From assembly GCA_032358255.1 (NCBI GenBank), contig JAULBX010016415.1, positions 1-64,000 of the forward strand: a stretch of DNA of 64,000 nt, read 5' to 3'. The stretch comes from Heterotrichella gracilis (lineage: Eukaryota > Sar > Xanthophyceae > Tribonematales > Xanthonemataceae). The first letter of the stretch is position 1. Every line of letters starts with the position of its first letter. The notes beneath the pieces were generated by a model. It was not told the DNA's origin, made no database searches, and saw only the letters and a list, made by a program, of their open reading frames with translations. This document shows, one piece after another, positions 22,301 to 34,000 of this stretch. The translations under genes and the position numbers were made by a program.

Positions 22301-23934
22301 AGTGTACAAAGAATGATGGGACCTGGCCATGGTTTACAACGCATTATCAAGTAAAGGTGCCACGAGTTACGACCCATCAATCCATTGCCAGGCGATCGGC
22401 TGCACATTGCTCTCCTGACTTTAGATGCATGCCAATTCATGACAGAGGGTTGTCACAATGAAGCACAGCAGTGGCACTGGCGGCCTGTTAGTGTGCAGGC
22501 GCAAGGGCGGTGTGCCCCTGTACATACCTGTACACCCCCTCCCCATCCATCTTGCCATCCCTCCAGAACCCATAGTAGGTGCTGCCGTCAGCCCCAGTGA
22601 AAGTCCCCACCCCCTTCTCCTTGCCTTCGCCAAACTCCCCTTCGTAGCGGTCACCTGCGCATGGAGCCACACCCTCGTTTTTGCCCCAACATATTCCGGG
22701 TAAGGTGGGACATGCTTTTGGTGCATAAACCATGGTTGTATGATGCCGGCAGTCCGGTGGCATCCATTGCATGGAGTGCGACATGATTGGAGCTTGCGGG
22801 TGATGGTTGGGGTGTGCATGAAACACAGTAATGGGCGTCAACATTTTCAACACAGTTTGAAATTCAGTCAAACTGCAGTTGGGTGGTTTGGCATGCGCCC
22901 TCACCTAGCGGCCATGTGAACACCCCCCTGCCATGCATCTGCCCATCCTTCCACTCCCCCCAGTAGTCACTCCCGTCAGGCCACTGGTAGCTACCCTCCC
23001 CATCAGGCATTGCAATCCCGGGGACTCGCTGATCCCCAGGGACGAGGCTCAAGGAGGTCGTGGGTTCGATCCCAGTGGCCACAGGCTCGATTGCAATGAC
23101 CGCGGCAGGGGGGGGCGGGATGGGTTCAGCGACGGGGGTGTCGGGTGCAGTTGCCCCCTCCTCGTTGATAGCTGTCAGCTCCCCTTGGGTGGCCAGGTCG
23201 ATGCCAGGTGGCAGGCCCATGCTGTTGGCGGAGGCAAAGCTTTCTTTCACGACTGCGCCCCCCTTGGCACCGGCCTTCTCGTGGAGTATGATATTGATGA
23301 TGAACGGGGAGGCCAATGCCGCCACCATGAGCAGGAGGGCACGCCAGTGAGCCGCCACCAGTGGCATCAGCTGATTGACACGTGACAGGAGCCATGTGGT
23401 GGGTGGGGCCTGTGCCAGCGGCTGCACCTCTGCTGTTGCTGGTAGGATTTCCGGTGCCGCCTCTAAACCTGAAGTAGGGTTTTCAACTGTCGCGGCTCCT
23501 GGGCTGCTGGCAGGGTTGGCTTTCTCCAGTACATCGCTGCATGTGCTAGGGTCTGCTAGGGTTTCTGGAGAGCTGCCGCTGTCCACTGTGTGGTCTGGCG
23601 GGTGTGCTTCGCTGCTTTCCACCAGGACCGATTCCCCAGTACCCTGTGATAAATCCTGCTCCTCCCCATCAAGGATTTCTCGCTGCACCCCTTGCGCACT
23701 GACATCATACAGCTGTGCCCCTGGTGCCACCTCCCCTCCTACTGTAACTTTATCCCCGGAGAGTTGCCCCCCTTGCTCCGTCAGCTGCCAGGTGTCGGCG
23801 CCAGGTGCACTCAGCTGGTCCGCCCACCCGCCACGTGGCACAGCCACAGCACACAGCAGGGCACAGCAGCAGAGCACCCAGCCACGTGCGGGCCACTGCA
23901 GGGAAGCGGGGAGGGTGTCAAGGTGTGGCTGCAC
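16361..23934 (-). CDS. PIPK: Phosphatidylinositol phosphate kinase with MORN repeats and N-terminal hydrophobic segments
   Basis: Fifteen exons in phase: 23934-22905, 22654-22528, 22201-22045, 21789-21610, 21329-21200, 20874-20742, 20372-20285, 19932-19741, 19343-19227, 18902-18728, 18479-18285, 18045-17773, 17501-17321, 17123-16874, 16519-16361 (TAA); 1128 residues. Residues 1-40 include a hydrophobic run (WVLCCCALLCAVAV); a second (LLLMVAALASPFIINIIL) lies near 205. MORN repeats at about 315-385 (YQWPDGSDYWGEWKDG, GDRYEGEFGEGKEKGVG). The kinase domain begins near 438: GETVYKGHGSYELM, SPGKSGCVFFLSGDDRFMLK, YDLKGSTYKR, HVMDYSLLLGVHF, then a low-complexity insert of some 320 residues, then LLYFGIIDFLQEY, KKVEHLLKS and the activation-loop end YADRFRGFM. 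It phosphorylates phosphatidylinositol phosphate at membranes. The paired hydrophobic segments are not usual for plant MORN-PIP kinases, where MORN repeats do the membrane targeting. Confidence 0.93.
16744..16909 (-). repeat. Copy of PIP kinase exon 14 end in intron 14
   Basis: The exon 14 donor edge (16871-16909 on plus) recurs at 16744-16782 with about eight differences over 39 bases. Between them lies a CCAAAACCCTAGCCAAACC-type repeat. Confidence 0.8.
19577..19793 (-). repeat. Copy of PIP kinase exon 8 end in intron 8
   Basis: The exon 8 donor edge (19736-19793) recurs at 19577-19633 in diverged form: TGTACCTGGCCCATGA is exact, followed by matches at GGCTC, ACCACC and AGGTC. The intervening stretch ends in GGTTTAGGATTTAGGG. 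Confidence 0.75.
20683..20764 (-). repeat. 54-bp tandem copy of PIP kinase exon 6 end
   Basis: The exon 6 donor edge (20737-20764, CCTACTTTGGCACCAGGTCC) recurs at 20683-20710 with three or four changes. Between them is an ACAAAACCCTCCCCTAGGGT stretch. Confidence 0.8.
21109..21233 (-). repeat. 93-bp tandem copy of PIP kinase exon 5 end
   Basis: GTGAGCGACAGCAGGTAGTC plus CACGTCATCTA is present at 21202-21233 (exon 5 end) and again, identical, at 21109-21140 inside the intron. Between them lies AAGGGTTTAAGGGTTTAAG. Confidence 0.9.
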
Positions 23935-25884
23935 TTGTGTGGGGTTTCAATAGGGTTGGCAGCGTGCAGGTGTGATGGTGTGGTGGCGGTGGTGGGTTGC
24001 TCGGGCACCAGCCGTGCAGTGGCACCAGCACCATGTACAGGTGGCAAAGCACAAGTGCGTAGCAGCGCCGAGTTGCAAAGCATCAACCCTGGGGACCCTG
24101 CCACTGCCTACGTGCACCGCGCCCTGTGTGCACCGCCACCTACCCGCATGTTGCCCATGCAGCTACCCCCTTGTCCACCTCTCACGGCAGCGTTTGCAAC
24201 ACCCCCATACACTGTCGTGGCTGGTCCCCCCCCCTGTCTGCTCGCATGCCACACCAGGCCTTCCACCAGCTTGGAGGGAGCAGCTGCACACCTCCTGCAC
24301 AGGACCCATATGTGCACCCAACGAGTCAGCAGTGTGTCACGTTGCGTGCCTATCCCACGTGGATTCAAACTGGGTGTAGGGAGTCAGCTACCGTGCACTC
24401 GGTGGTAGTCACGCAGGTGGCTGTGGGTGCGTGCATGCGAGGTACTTTGCAAGATGGTACACGCGCGCTTCAAGCAGGAGATGACGTGCAGCTTGGCTAC
24501 TGATGCCATGCTTTGATCTAAAAACATACAACCACAAGTGCCGAGGCAGCACCGTGAGCGCCTCGGTATGCTCGACAGGTTCGATATGCATGCATACATG
24601 CCTTTGTGCCCAGCACATTGTCCCCACCTGCTTCGCACGCCACCTGGCCTTGCACCCTAGAGTTGGAGAACCCAGTTCCTGAACCAAGACCGCCACAGTG
24701 GCTTGCGGCACGTTGTGCTCTTTTGACGCAGAAAGTTGTTCCCAGGTGATGTGGGAGTAGCTGTCGACTCAACTCTGATACAGCAGTGGAACAAGCGGAC
24801 CAGGCGATGCGCAAGGGGCGGAGATTGGAGTTAAAGAGCACTTCAAACTGCCAACAGCAAAAGGTTCAAGCAACACGACTGCGCTGGCCCTGCTTTGCCC
24901 GTTACGCTGACTATTGCCATGCCAACTGGCGGTTTACCCTAACGAAGGGTTGAGCTGAAATAAAAAGAAAATGCATTATCAGGGGGGAAAGCAGAACACA
25001 CAGGCACAGGGCAGTGGAGCATGGCAACAGCTGTCCCACAGAAACCATTCCTCTTGGGGACCGTAAGCTTGGAAGGCAGTGCGCTCCCATGACATGGACA
25101 ATTTGCAGAGCTCGTGCGAAGAACGCAGTTGATCTAGATAGATAGTATTGCACAATTTGGTATGAACCAGTTGCAGCAGCTGCCTGTATGCGTTTAGAAA
25201 CGATGTCTTTTTTCTGTACAATATGGCTGCGCGTTGCACCTGCTGCGTCTATTTGCTTGGAAATATCTACCAAAATTTAATTTAATGAGATATCAGACTG
25301 ATGAATTGCTTTGCTGTTCCACAAGCGTCAAATTTGTATTGACGTTGCCTGAAGCATAGTAGATCACGAAGTAAAGGATGCATTTAGAAAATGCCACCAA
25401 ATAGCACACGCCTACCAAAATTGCATTCAATGGAATTGCTATAAAGTCTATATGATACCTTCCGCTGGACGAGGTTCTAGCTGCCAACATTGTGTGATAA
25501 ATATCGCGATTCACTGCTGTTTGCTGCTAATATTGTGTGATAAATAGAGGGTGTATCTCATTGCAGGATTTGCATGGCATTGTCCCCAACACAGCTTCAA
25601 TCGTTGTGCGCACCATGAGGCCCGGTGGTGTGGCATTGACAACTGAGACTAGAATGAATTCAAAACTCGAATCAAGCAAGCAGACCATGCAGCAGAATTG
25701 TTACCAGAAACAGGTAAAAGAAATTTCTTATCCCAGAACTGTAAAATTGGGATTCAGCAGGCTTGCCTTCTCCACCGCAATATAGTACAACCCAGCTCAA
25801 CATGTGGGGTGGGCGCCCAACATCACCATCGTGCAATTGCCTGAATCAGGTGCTGTATTCCCCATGTGCCGGCTATGTGCCTAA
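23935..25884. other. Spacer between PIP kinase start and myo-inositol oxygenase end
   Basis: About 1.9 kb with no exon that I can support. Should contain the PIP kinase promoter and leader. The right half is A/T-rich with a short repeated phrase (TTGTGTGATAAATA, 25490-25503 and 25534-25547). Confidence 0.4.
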
Positions 25885-28321
25885 TCACCATTTGAGCACG
25901 TAGTTGGGGAAATACCTGCGGAAGTGGGAGCACAGCATTTCAGCATTTTAGCACTTGTGGCTAGGAAAACACATACATGTGACAAATGCCCATGCCTCCC
26001 ACCCCCACTGGTGCCTCCTGCAAAATCGTAACGCACAGCCGCACGCAAGGGTCCCAATCAGTGGAGATTTACAGCGCCACCACACCATACAAATTACAAA
26101 TAGCACACCATATCCATGCATTTACCCGCCATGCAACAATCACTACATAATGAATTATAGGGTGCCATGGCATCCCTCTGCCCCCCAACCCTCCGCACCC
26201 CCCTCCCACGTACTTGTGAATCAGCCCCATGTAGTATGGCTTCAGCGCCCCCACATCCATTGCCTCCCCCCCCTTGGTGTACAGGTCAAAATGCTGGAAG
26301 GCCTTGAGCCAAGGGAGGTGGCACATGTCTTCCCCGTCCAGCAGGTGCTGGTATGCCCCCCCTGTGTGCAGCGCGTAGAAGGAGTGGTAGCGGATGATGA
26401 ACAGGGCAACGGGGGGGAGGGTGCAGCCGTTGGCTTCCAGAACCCTGGGACATGGGAAAAGTGGGAGGGTCAAGGGGGTGTAACTAGAGTTGGCCCCTCG
26501 GAGGAAGGGGAAGTCAAGCGGGCCTTGCACAGCTAGGGACCTGTAATGCGCCCCATGACGGGTTGCATGATAGACCCCAGGCACACCTGCTGGCAAAGTA
26601 AGGGCCCCTTTTTGGAAATTAAGCAATCAACTGTGTGGCACCAATACAGCGTGCAGTTTGTCTTGTGGCACTGGTGCCTTTCCACCACCAACGCACTCTC
26701 CCACCACGTCCACTGCCGCCCCTGCATACCCGCACCTGAAGCAGTACTCGTCATGCCCCCAGGCCATCTTCACATTGCGCAGCCCACAGCCGTGCGTGTA
26801 CACCCCGTACTTGGTGTTGTACTTGGGGTTGTGGGTGTCGGGGTTGGCCTGGAGGGGGAGTGCCGGCAACAGGTGCTAGTCAGTGTAGTGCACACACCAC
26901 AGCTGCATCTGGGTAGGGCTAGACCAGTCTGAATCAGGTCACTGCCAGCATTGCATGTGCATCGCTGATTCCATTCGGCAGGATTGTATTGCAAGCCTGT
27001 CAACCAAGCAATGAATGCGCTGCATGGCATCTCCATCCATAATGCAGGTGAGTTAGGTGATTCATGTACAGCGTGATTGGCACCTGCTTTAAATTAATCC
27101 TGCCAACCCGCTGCAGCCCATGCAAATGCAAAGCCAACTCCTGCCCTAGTTCCGCACCTGGAAGTGGTGGTGGAACACAACGACCGGGTGATGAGCGCAG
27201 CCCGTGGGGTAGGTGTCCCCCACCACCGCCCACTGTGGCTCCCCCCCAAAGTGCGGGTGCGCCAACACCTTGCCTAGGTCGTGCAGCAGGCCCGTCAGGT
27301 GCAGCCAATCGTCCTGCGCACCATGGCGAGGTCACATGGAATGCATATGACTCATGTGACATGCACAATTGCATACTCACTGGCATGGAACGAGCCAGAC
27401 TACAACCAGTATGGTGTTGTAAGTATCCACATGGCTAGCCTGATCGCCACATGCGCAGCCCCAAATTTTGCAGTTTGATGCTGGCAAGTGGGCTGACAAG
27501 GCAAGCTTTGCAAAAGACGGTGGCTTGCACGCTCACCTCTGTATGCCACCAGGTGGTCTACCCCCAATGTGCACATAATTGATGCACACTGATTAATACT
27601 GCAGCAACTCAGCACTCCCGTCACCATCTCCCCATCCCACCACACCCGCACCCTGCCCCCACCTCTGGGTATGCGCTGCGCAGCGCCTCCGCCGTCTGCA
27701 GCAGGTGCTCAATCTGCGGCAGGCTTGTGTCTGGATCGCTGTCATCCACCACCTGGTTCAGCAGCTCAAGCGCTTCCCACACACCCAGCGGGCCCTTGGT
27801 CAAGCACAGGTGCTTGGCCTCCATCTTGCACACAAATTCATACGTCTGCGCGCATGGGAGGGAAGTCCACGCTTGGGTGCATGCAATCGAGTCAGCTGGG
27901 GAGTGCAAGATGTGGGCCCCCGGTGGGATGAGGTGGGAACAGCTTGAGGTTGGGCGTTGGGGTGAGTACCGTAGAGCAAGGGTCGACTGGATAGGGTATA
28001 GAAGAAAAGGTCAGAGGGGGTTTCCTTCTTTGGGGCTGTGGGTATCATATGTGCCAAGCAGCAGAACATCCCCGAGGCTGTGCAGGTGCCAGCGCTGCGC
28101 AAAGGGTGGTGTGTGTGTGGCATGCCCTTCCCCCGCACCTGGTACAAGTGGTTCATGCGGTAGTTCTCCTCCACACACGCCCTGCCCCACGCCCCTGGGT
28201 CGGAGTAGTCGCGGTAGGCGGCGCCAAAGCGGTTGCCTTGCTCAAGGGCGCTGCTCACAAGCTGGGCGGCGGTGAGGGGGCCGGGCACAGGCGCACTCAC
28301 GCCACCGAGGGCCTCAACCAT
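25885..28321 (-). CDS. MIOX: myo-Inositol oxygenase
   Basis: Six exons in phase: 28321-28139, 27845-27663, 27313-27158, 26848-26736, 26444-26214 and 25915-25885 (TGA); 298 residues. The enzyme oxidises myo-inositol to D-glucuronate with a mixed-valent di-iron centre. All six iron ligands of the family are present at family spacing: H108 (IEHLLQTAE), H133 and D134 (LLHDLGK), H206 (WGHDEY), H232 (RYHSFY) and D265 (HFDLYTK). Other landmarks are SDPDTSLPQ, GEPQWAVVGDTYPTGC and KYNTKYGVYTHGCGL. The last exon is only 31 nt and supplies the canonical C-terminus YFPNYVLKW. The ATG at 28321 gives a normal length, but the frame is open further upstream (KKNCKEEEVLG), so a short extra N-terminal exon is possible. 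It would supply glucuronate for wall polysaccharides or ascorbate. Confidence 0.95.
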
Positions 28322-30108
28322 GCCAAGTACCTCCTCTTCTTTGCAGTTCTTCTTGCTTGGAGCTGCATCGGGAAGGTTGTTTGATAGGGCTGAGGGTCAG
28401 GGGTGTTGGGTGGGAAGCTAATCCGTGGGAGGGGAGCGGCATGCAGGGAGGCCTATTCACCTCATGTGCCTTTTTCTTGCCTGTTGCAGAGGATACAAAT
28501 AAGTCATTGAGTACACGGCGTGTCAGAAAGACGTGGAATTAAGGTGAGAAATCTGTCCTCAATTGGACACCTTGGAATTAGTTGTTCATAGGGAGGCTAT
28601 AGCTAGCTAGCCACCGCTGGCCACCGCTGGCCATCGTTTCACAGTATCACCTCCACAGCTGGTGTGGCATCCAGCAGAGCACAAATGCACCAGCGTCTCT
28701 CTGCTTTGTGCAGAGGGTATCTGTAGTACTTTGGAAGCGTTTGGTTCGCCTTATAACATGCTGCGTCAGCATGCTAGCCGCGGGTTCTCTAGGAGGTGAA
28801 CCCGCAACCTGTGCCGCCACCAGCCAATTCTTACCGCTGATTTTACTCCATGTGCCCAGATCTAGTGTCGCCACTGCACCAGGGGTCTGCAATGTGCAGC
28901 TCTGCGACAAAAGCGCACGCATGTTGAGTCGATACGACACTCGGCATGTGGAGAGGCGAACGAGCGGGAGCAATATGCTGAGGCATGAACCAAAGCGCCA
29001 GTATGCACATCTCGGCATTGCCAGGGTACTTGTACAGCGTACAATTTGTGTATCGGCGCTAAAATGTACATCAGAGCTCGTAGCATGAACCCAATGCACA
29101 CGTAACACCCTAGGGTGGCCTAGGCCTCTCTTGGCTTACTTCCTAGCGATGTATCTTTCATCCACAACACCTAGCTCGTACCATATCATACGCTGCTGCT
29201 TTTATAATGTTCTAGTGAAGCTATATCTCTATAGCTATGGGTGAGCTCAGGCTTGGTCACGGTCACGGACAATCCAGCTCAGCAAGCAACGTTGGTTAAC
29301 CAGGTCATACTGCGCCGACCATTCTCGAGTGATGATACACTAAGAGAGCGTTGTGGCTTTTTCAATTGGTCTGGCAGAAGACAATAAGAAAGCAGGGGTG
29401 CGCAAGCACCCCTGTTTTCTTGCGCAAGCCCTGGGGTTGAAGCCTGGAACAGTGTGTCAGGGGAAGGTATTTCATGGAATGAAGCGGGGACATCTGCCCT
29501 GTTAGTAACATGATTTGGAGGCTTTTGATGAACCAAACGCGCCCCCACAAGAAGTCCCCTTATGCAGCTACAGCTGCACACCTTTCATACAACTCCCTGC
29601 TTGCACGCCCGTCAAGTCACCAAGGCCCAGCAGCCAAATCTGTGTATTGTAGAGCTTGGAACAACCCCACCCAGGAGCAAGCTGTGATTGACCGACCTCA
29701 AAGCAAGGCGCACTGACTATCTTGAAGCCGTCAAGATGCTGCAACGACTTGGTGCCCCCTCCTGCCTGGTGAGCGCACAGGCATGCAAGCAGTCAACACC
29801 GTGGTCAGTGTGCATGCATGCATGGTGATAAGGCAATTGTACAGATGCCCATGTTGCACACACAACGCGCTGCCAATTTCACAACAGTCACCGGTCTTTA
29901 CAATGGTTATCCTGGATCCACTTGCATATTCTAGGACGCAGTGAAGTGAGCACACTTCAAACCTCTCATCACCAGTGGGCACACAATCACCTGTGGTGCC
30001 CTTCAGGCCACCCAGCGCCTTGCGTGCCTCCCAACCCCTGCACCCCGTGCCATAGCGCTCCCACGCCTACCACACCTCCCACACAAGGTTGGCACCACTG
30101 CCCCGCAG
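28322..30108. other. Divergent spacer between MIOX and SEX4
   Basis: Should hold both promoters and the transit-peptide exon(s) of SEX4, none of which I could place. It contains the hairpin at 29386-29421 and a GGCCACCGCTGGCCACCGCT direct repeat near 28610. Confidence 0.4.
29386..29421. other. 16-bp hairpin with GCAA loop
   Basis: AAGAAAGCAGGGGTGC, GCAA, then GCACCCCTGTTTTCTT: 16 pairs with a single G-T wobble, closed by a GNRA-type tetraloop on the plus strand. It lies in the MIOX-SEX4 spacer, away from any recognised exon. Function unknown; it could be a structured RNA end or a small palindromic insertion. Confidence 0.7.
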
Positions 30109-32712
30109 CGGAGGATGAGATCCCCCGCTGCGGCTACAGAGGCAGCAGAGCAGGAGGAGGAGGAAGGTGGGGGCAAATGGTGCACCATCGCCATACATAG
30201 GACCTGCTTGAGCAGGGTTCAACAGCAAGGGCACTTCTGTACCCAATACAGCAGCAGAGACTGTGCACTGGGGCAGGCCTCGTGGATACCCTTTAGGGTT
30301 GCACACCGGTGTTGTGCTTGATTCCAACCCCAGTTAGTGCTTAACAACCAGTCACCAAAACCCAGCCCTACCCCCCTTTTCTCCTCCCTCACCAACATCT
30401 AGCTGCCTTTCCCCCATGCAGAGCTTGAGTCCCTGTCCGATGAGTACACCGACGTGATGCAGGCGCGCATGGGCGGTGCGCTCACCTACCGCCACGAGGA
30501 CGGCATCAACTGGAACACCATCATGGACGACGTCATTGTTGGGTCATGCCTGCAGGTGGCGGAGGATGCAGACAAGTGCGTCCGAAATAGTCATTTATAT
30601 TGGTGGATTAATATGGATCCAGGTCCATATCCGTGCTCGTCAGTCCTGGCTAGTGGCCTGCCTAGTGGCCCCATGTTCAAAGTAACACCCTCCTGTGCGT
30701 CATACACACTACCCCATGCCTGGCCCCCCCTGCCTGCTGTGTACGCTCTTGGGCTTACTTATACCCGCACCCACCTCTGTGCAGGGTGGCCGCCGCTGGC
30801 GTGAAGACCGTGTTTTGCCTGCAGCAGAACAGCGACATGGAGTACTTCTCACTGGACATCGCACCCATTCAGGAGAGGTGGGGAGGGGGGGGGGGAGATG
30901 CAAGCAGTTGGAACTCGCTGTTGGGTTTTGAATCGCGGGTACAGGTCGAGAATGCAGTGGCGATTTGGTCCATTTCATTGGAAATTTTGCGTTTCAACCT
31001 GCGCTAGCTACAGGGAGTGAGGCACTCAAATGCATGCTATGCACCATGCTACACGTCCTCGAATTGATATAGACACCTCCAGCGGCCACTAACCACCGCA
31101 TGTGGCCCACCCGCCCCCAGATGCAAGGAGCTCGGCATCGCCCACGTGCGCTTCCCCATCAACGACTTTGACCCCTTCAACCTGCGCCTGCGCCTGGCCC
31201 AGGCGGTGGCAGCGCTCAAGGCAGCGCACGAGGCAAACGGGGGCAAGGTCTACATTCACTGCACAGCAGGTGGGTGGTAGCGGGGGAGCAATGGCAAATC
31301 CAGGCTGGAATAGGCCGTAGTGCATACCGTGGCATGGTGTCAGGCAGCATCACAGGGGTAAAAGTGCAGCAGGCGCTGAACAACAGGTCCACTTTCACCT
31401 TGTGGAATAAAAGGGTATGCATTTCATTTGTCGGAGCGCCAAGCCAATCAGCCATCTCATCTGCCGGTTGTCAAGCGGGAAACAGTTCCCACTCCCATAC
31501 CACTTACCTACCCATCCCCGTTGCAGGCATGGGCCGCGCCCCCGCTGCAGCGCTGGCCTACATGTGGTGGTGCCTGGGAGTGCCGACCCTAGACGAGGCC
31601 TTTGAAACCCTACGCGCCGCGCGGCCCTGCAACCCCAAGCTGAGTGCTGTGCGCGCCGCTGTTGCTGACATGCTGTATGGCGGCACGCCCACGCCCGCAA
31701 GCATCGCGGTGTGGCGGCCGGGTGGCGCCAAAACCTTCCAGGTGAGGGTAGTGGGTATGTGAAGGGGAGGGGGAGGGATGGTGGTGGGAAATGGGCTCAT
31801 GGTGGATACATATTACCTTGGTATGATACCAAGCACATGGACCATGTGCATGAGCAACATGTCTCAGGGTAGCTCTCTGGCTAGCAATGGCATGCATGAG
31901 GGTTGTGGCAACAAGGGCAATGTGTCTATCTGCTCATGGGCTACCAGCCACTCCATCCGCCTGCTACCTCACCCATGAAGTCCCACCCGCACCCGCATCG
32001 CATCCCCATCAGATACCCAGCGCCCCCCACTGACCCCCCCTTTGCTACCCTCAGGTTGCTGGGCTGGATATCGGGTGGGGCCAGCAGCTGGACCTTGCAT
32101 ATGACCCCATGACAGGGCGCCACGTGTTGACCCGCGACCTGCCCCCCGGCCGCTTCCCCTACAAGCTTGTGGTGGATGGGGTGTGGACGTACTCCGCGGA
32201 CCACCCCACCTTCATGGATGGCGACAACATCAACAACTACGTGGATGTAGGTGGAGGCACTGCAAATAAGGGTGTAGGGTTTTTCAGGCTTAGACCAATC
32301 GTAAACCCAAACCCTAAATCCTGAACCTGAACAGCTACCTGGATGTATATGGAAGCACTGCTGTGCATAGCATTTGCTCGACCTGAGCCCGTGTGTTAGT
32401 GGGTGGTGATGGTGCCTGGGTATGCAACGTGTGGGCATTTGATGCCCTCATTGCCAGCATGTGCGCATTTGATGCCCTTTTACAGCATGCAACGGCTGTA
32501 CCCTGGGCAGCTAGCTCCATAGGAACCCTAACTAGCACCCCCATCCCAACCCCATCCCCATCCCAACCCCCATATCTCCCCCACAGGTAATCGGTGACGG
32601 CGACCCCACCAAGGTTGCTGCGCGCACACGCCTTGAGCAGCCAAACGCCACGCTGACAGCTGGAGAGAGGGAGAGGATTAACGCGCTGCTGCTGGAAATG
32701 GAGGCAAACTAG
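30109..32712 (+). CDS. SEX4: Phosphoglucan phosphatase SEX4 (transit-peptide exon unresolved)
   Basis: Seven exons in phase: 30109-30166, 30422-30575, 30785-30877, 31121-31269, 31527-31741, 32055-32246 and 32587-32712 (TAG); the acceptor of the first is inferred and upstream sequence must add a plastid transit peptide. Order of parts: an acidic linker; the family-specific YTDVMQARMGGALTYRHEDG; the dual-specificity phosphatase domain with the general-acid region FPINDFDPFN and the CX5R active site HCTAGMGR; then a CBM48 starch-binding domain (GLDIGWGQ, RFPYKLVVDGVWTY, DNINNYVDV) and the C-terminal helix (GERERINALLLEME) that packs on the phosphatase. It removes phosphate from glucose C6 and C3 of starch to let amylases degrade it. 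The active site reads CTAGMGR, as in plant SEX4. Intron 6 contains a copy of the exon 6 end. Confidence 0.93.
32234..32361 (+). repeat. 98-bp copy of SEX4 exon 6 end in intron 6
   Basis: CAACTACGTGGATGTAGGTG plus GAGGCACTGC (32234-32263) recurs at 32332-32361 with five changes. Between the two lies GTAAACCCAAACCCTAAATC. In the copy the donor GTAGGT has become GTATAT. Confidence 0.85.
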
Positions 32713-34000
32713 GGCCATTCCATTTCTGCCTGCAGGGCATTCACCCACGGGAGGCGGGACTTGAGTGCATGTCTTTGGCAATGGGGGCAATGGAGTGTTA
32801 GGGGTTAAGCTGGGTGGGCTGGCGGAAAGGGGTGTATTATTGAAGCAAGTCATCGTGAACCTAGGCCGTGGGTGATTCAGAATCAGCAGCTCTGGGCCAG
32901 TTAGAAGGTTGTGCTGAACTATGTGGGGTGGGCTTCATGTACTGCACTTGAGCTTTGGTAGGTGCAATTGTTTTGGCACCTAAGTGTGTCATAGTACTAA
33001 CACAGCAGTCCTGCAGCCATTTCAGCAGTCATATTTGCAATTGACTCTGGCAAATCACAGCGTTACAAATCAATTTCAGATGCCCAAGTGGTATTACTAG
33101 CACAGCCGTGGTGTGCCGCACAAAGCTCTGTTTCTGTTATCGCTGTTTGATCCAGCGTCTGGCAATGGGTGACGCTTTGGTGGAGTGTCTGTGTACGTAC
33201 CTAATTAACAGAAAATAGTGCATGCCAGATACTAGATTTTTATTCAGTGCTGGTGGCAGTTCTGTGGTTTTTATAGGATAGTCAGTCTCTCTATGCAGTG
33301 GGTATTCTGCATTGGTGCTGCACATCCACTATGGGTAAGGTTAGGGGTGGGAATGTCCTGGCACTGGCATTTCTGGGATAGTTTCCTGCAAAGCAGAGCC
33401 AGGGTTAGGGGTGGGAATGTCCTGGCACTGGCATTTCTGGGATAGTTTCCTGCAAAGCAGAGCCCAGCCAATAACTCTAGTGGTAGTCTTTTGGGGTGCA
33501 CTCTGTAGATTCGGAATGCGAATGCAGAGCCTGGGGACGGCAGTGCGTGCAGACTTTTCATGTTTGGCATTGCAATGGTCGTGATTAATGCATGTATGCT
33601 TTCTGTATGACCATGAGCAACAACCCTTACCTAGGGACCTCCTAGAAAAGGCAAGAATTGTTTGGCATAGCACTATAAAACCTGCTTATAGCAAGCCTCC
33701 CTGGCCTAGATCACCTCCTCTTCCATTGACTGGTATCACCCCCTTGGACCACAGCTGCAGCTGTCGTCGGACAAGTTTAAATATTGAAGTGGCAGCGACC
33801 TCGCAATATATTGGATAGCCAGCCACAGCCCAGTTCACTAATAGCTAGTTCATCACACTACGAGCTTCTGCTGTCGCTGCATTGCAACCTGGTAGCGTTG
33901 GACCTCGTCCTTGAGTCACACCCACTGACTATATCCACTACCCACGCCCTGCAACCCACAACGAAACTGTGGTTAAACGCGCCGGTGAATACACACAGTT
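32713..34000. other. Spacer between SEX4 and BTB gene
   Basis: Presumed SEX4 3' untranslated region and BTB promoter. Contains the 64-bp tandem repeat below; nothing else was recognised. Confidence 0.4.
33339..33466. repeat. Perfect 64-bp tandem duplication
   Basis: Two head-to-tail copies (33339-33402 and 33403-33466) that read the same throughout, starting GGTTAGGGGTGGGAATGTCC. The junction again carries a GGGTTAGGG motif. Identity implies a recent event. Confidence 0.95.

Noticed and set aside
23050-23085. tRNA-like TPsiC box (GTGGGTTCGATCCCAGTG)
   Set aside because: It lies inside the PIP kinase first exon and no A box, anticodon arm or acceptor pairing fits around it.
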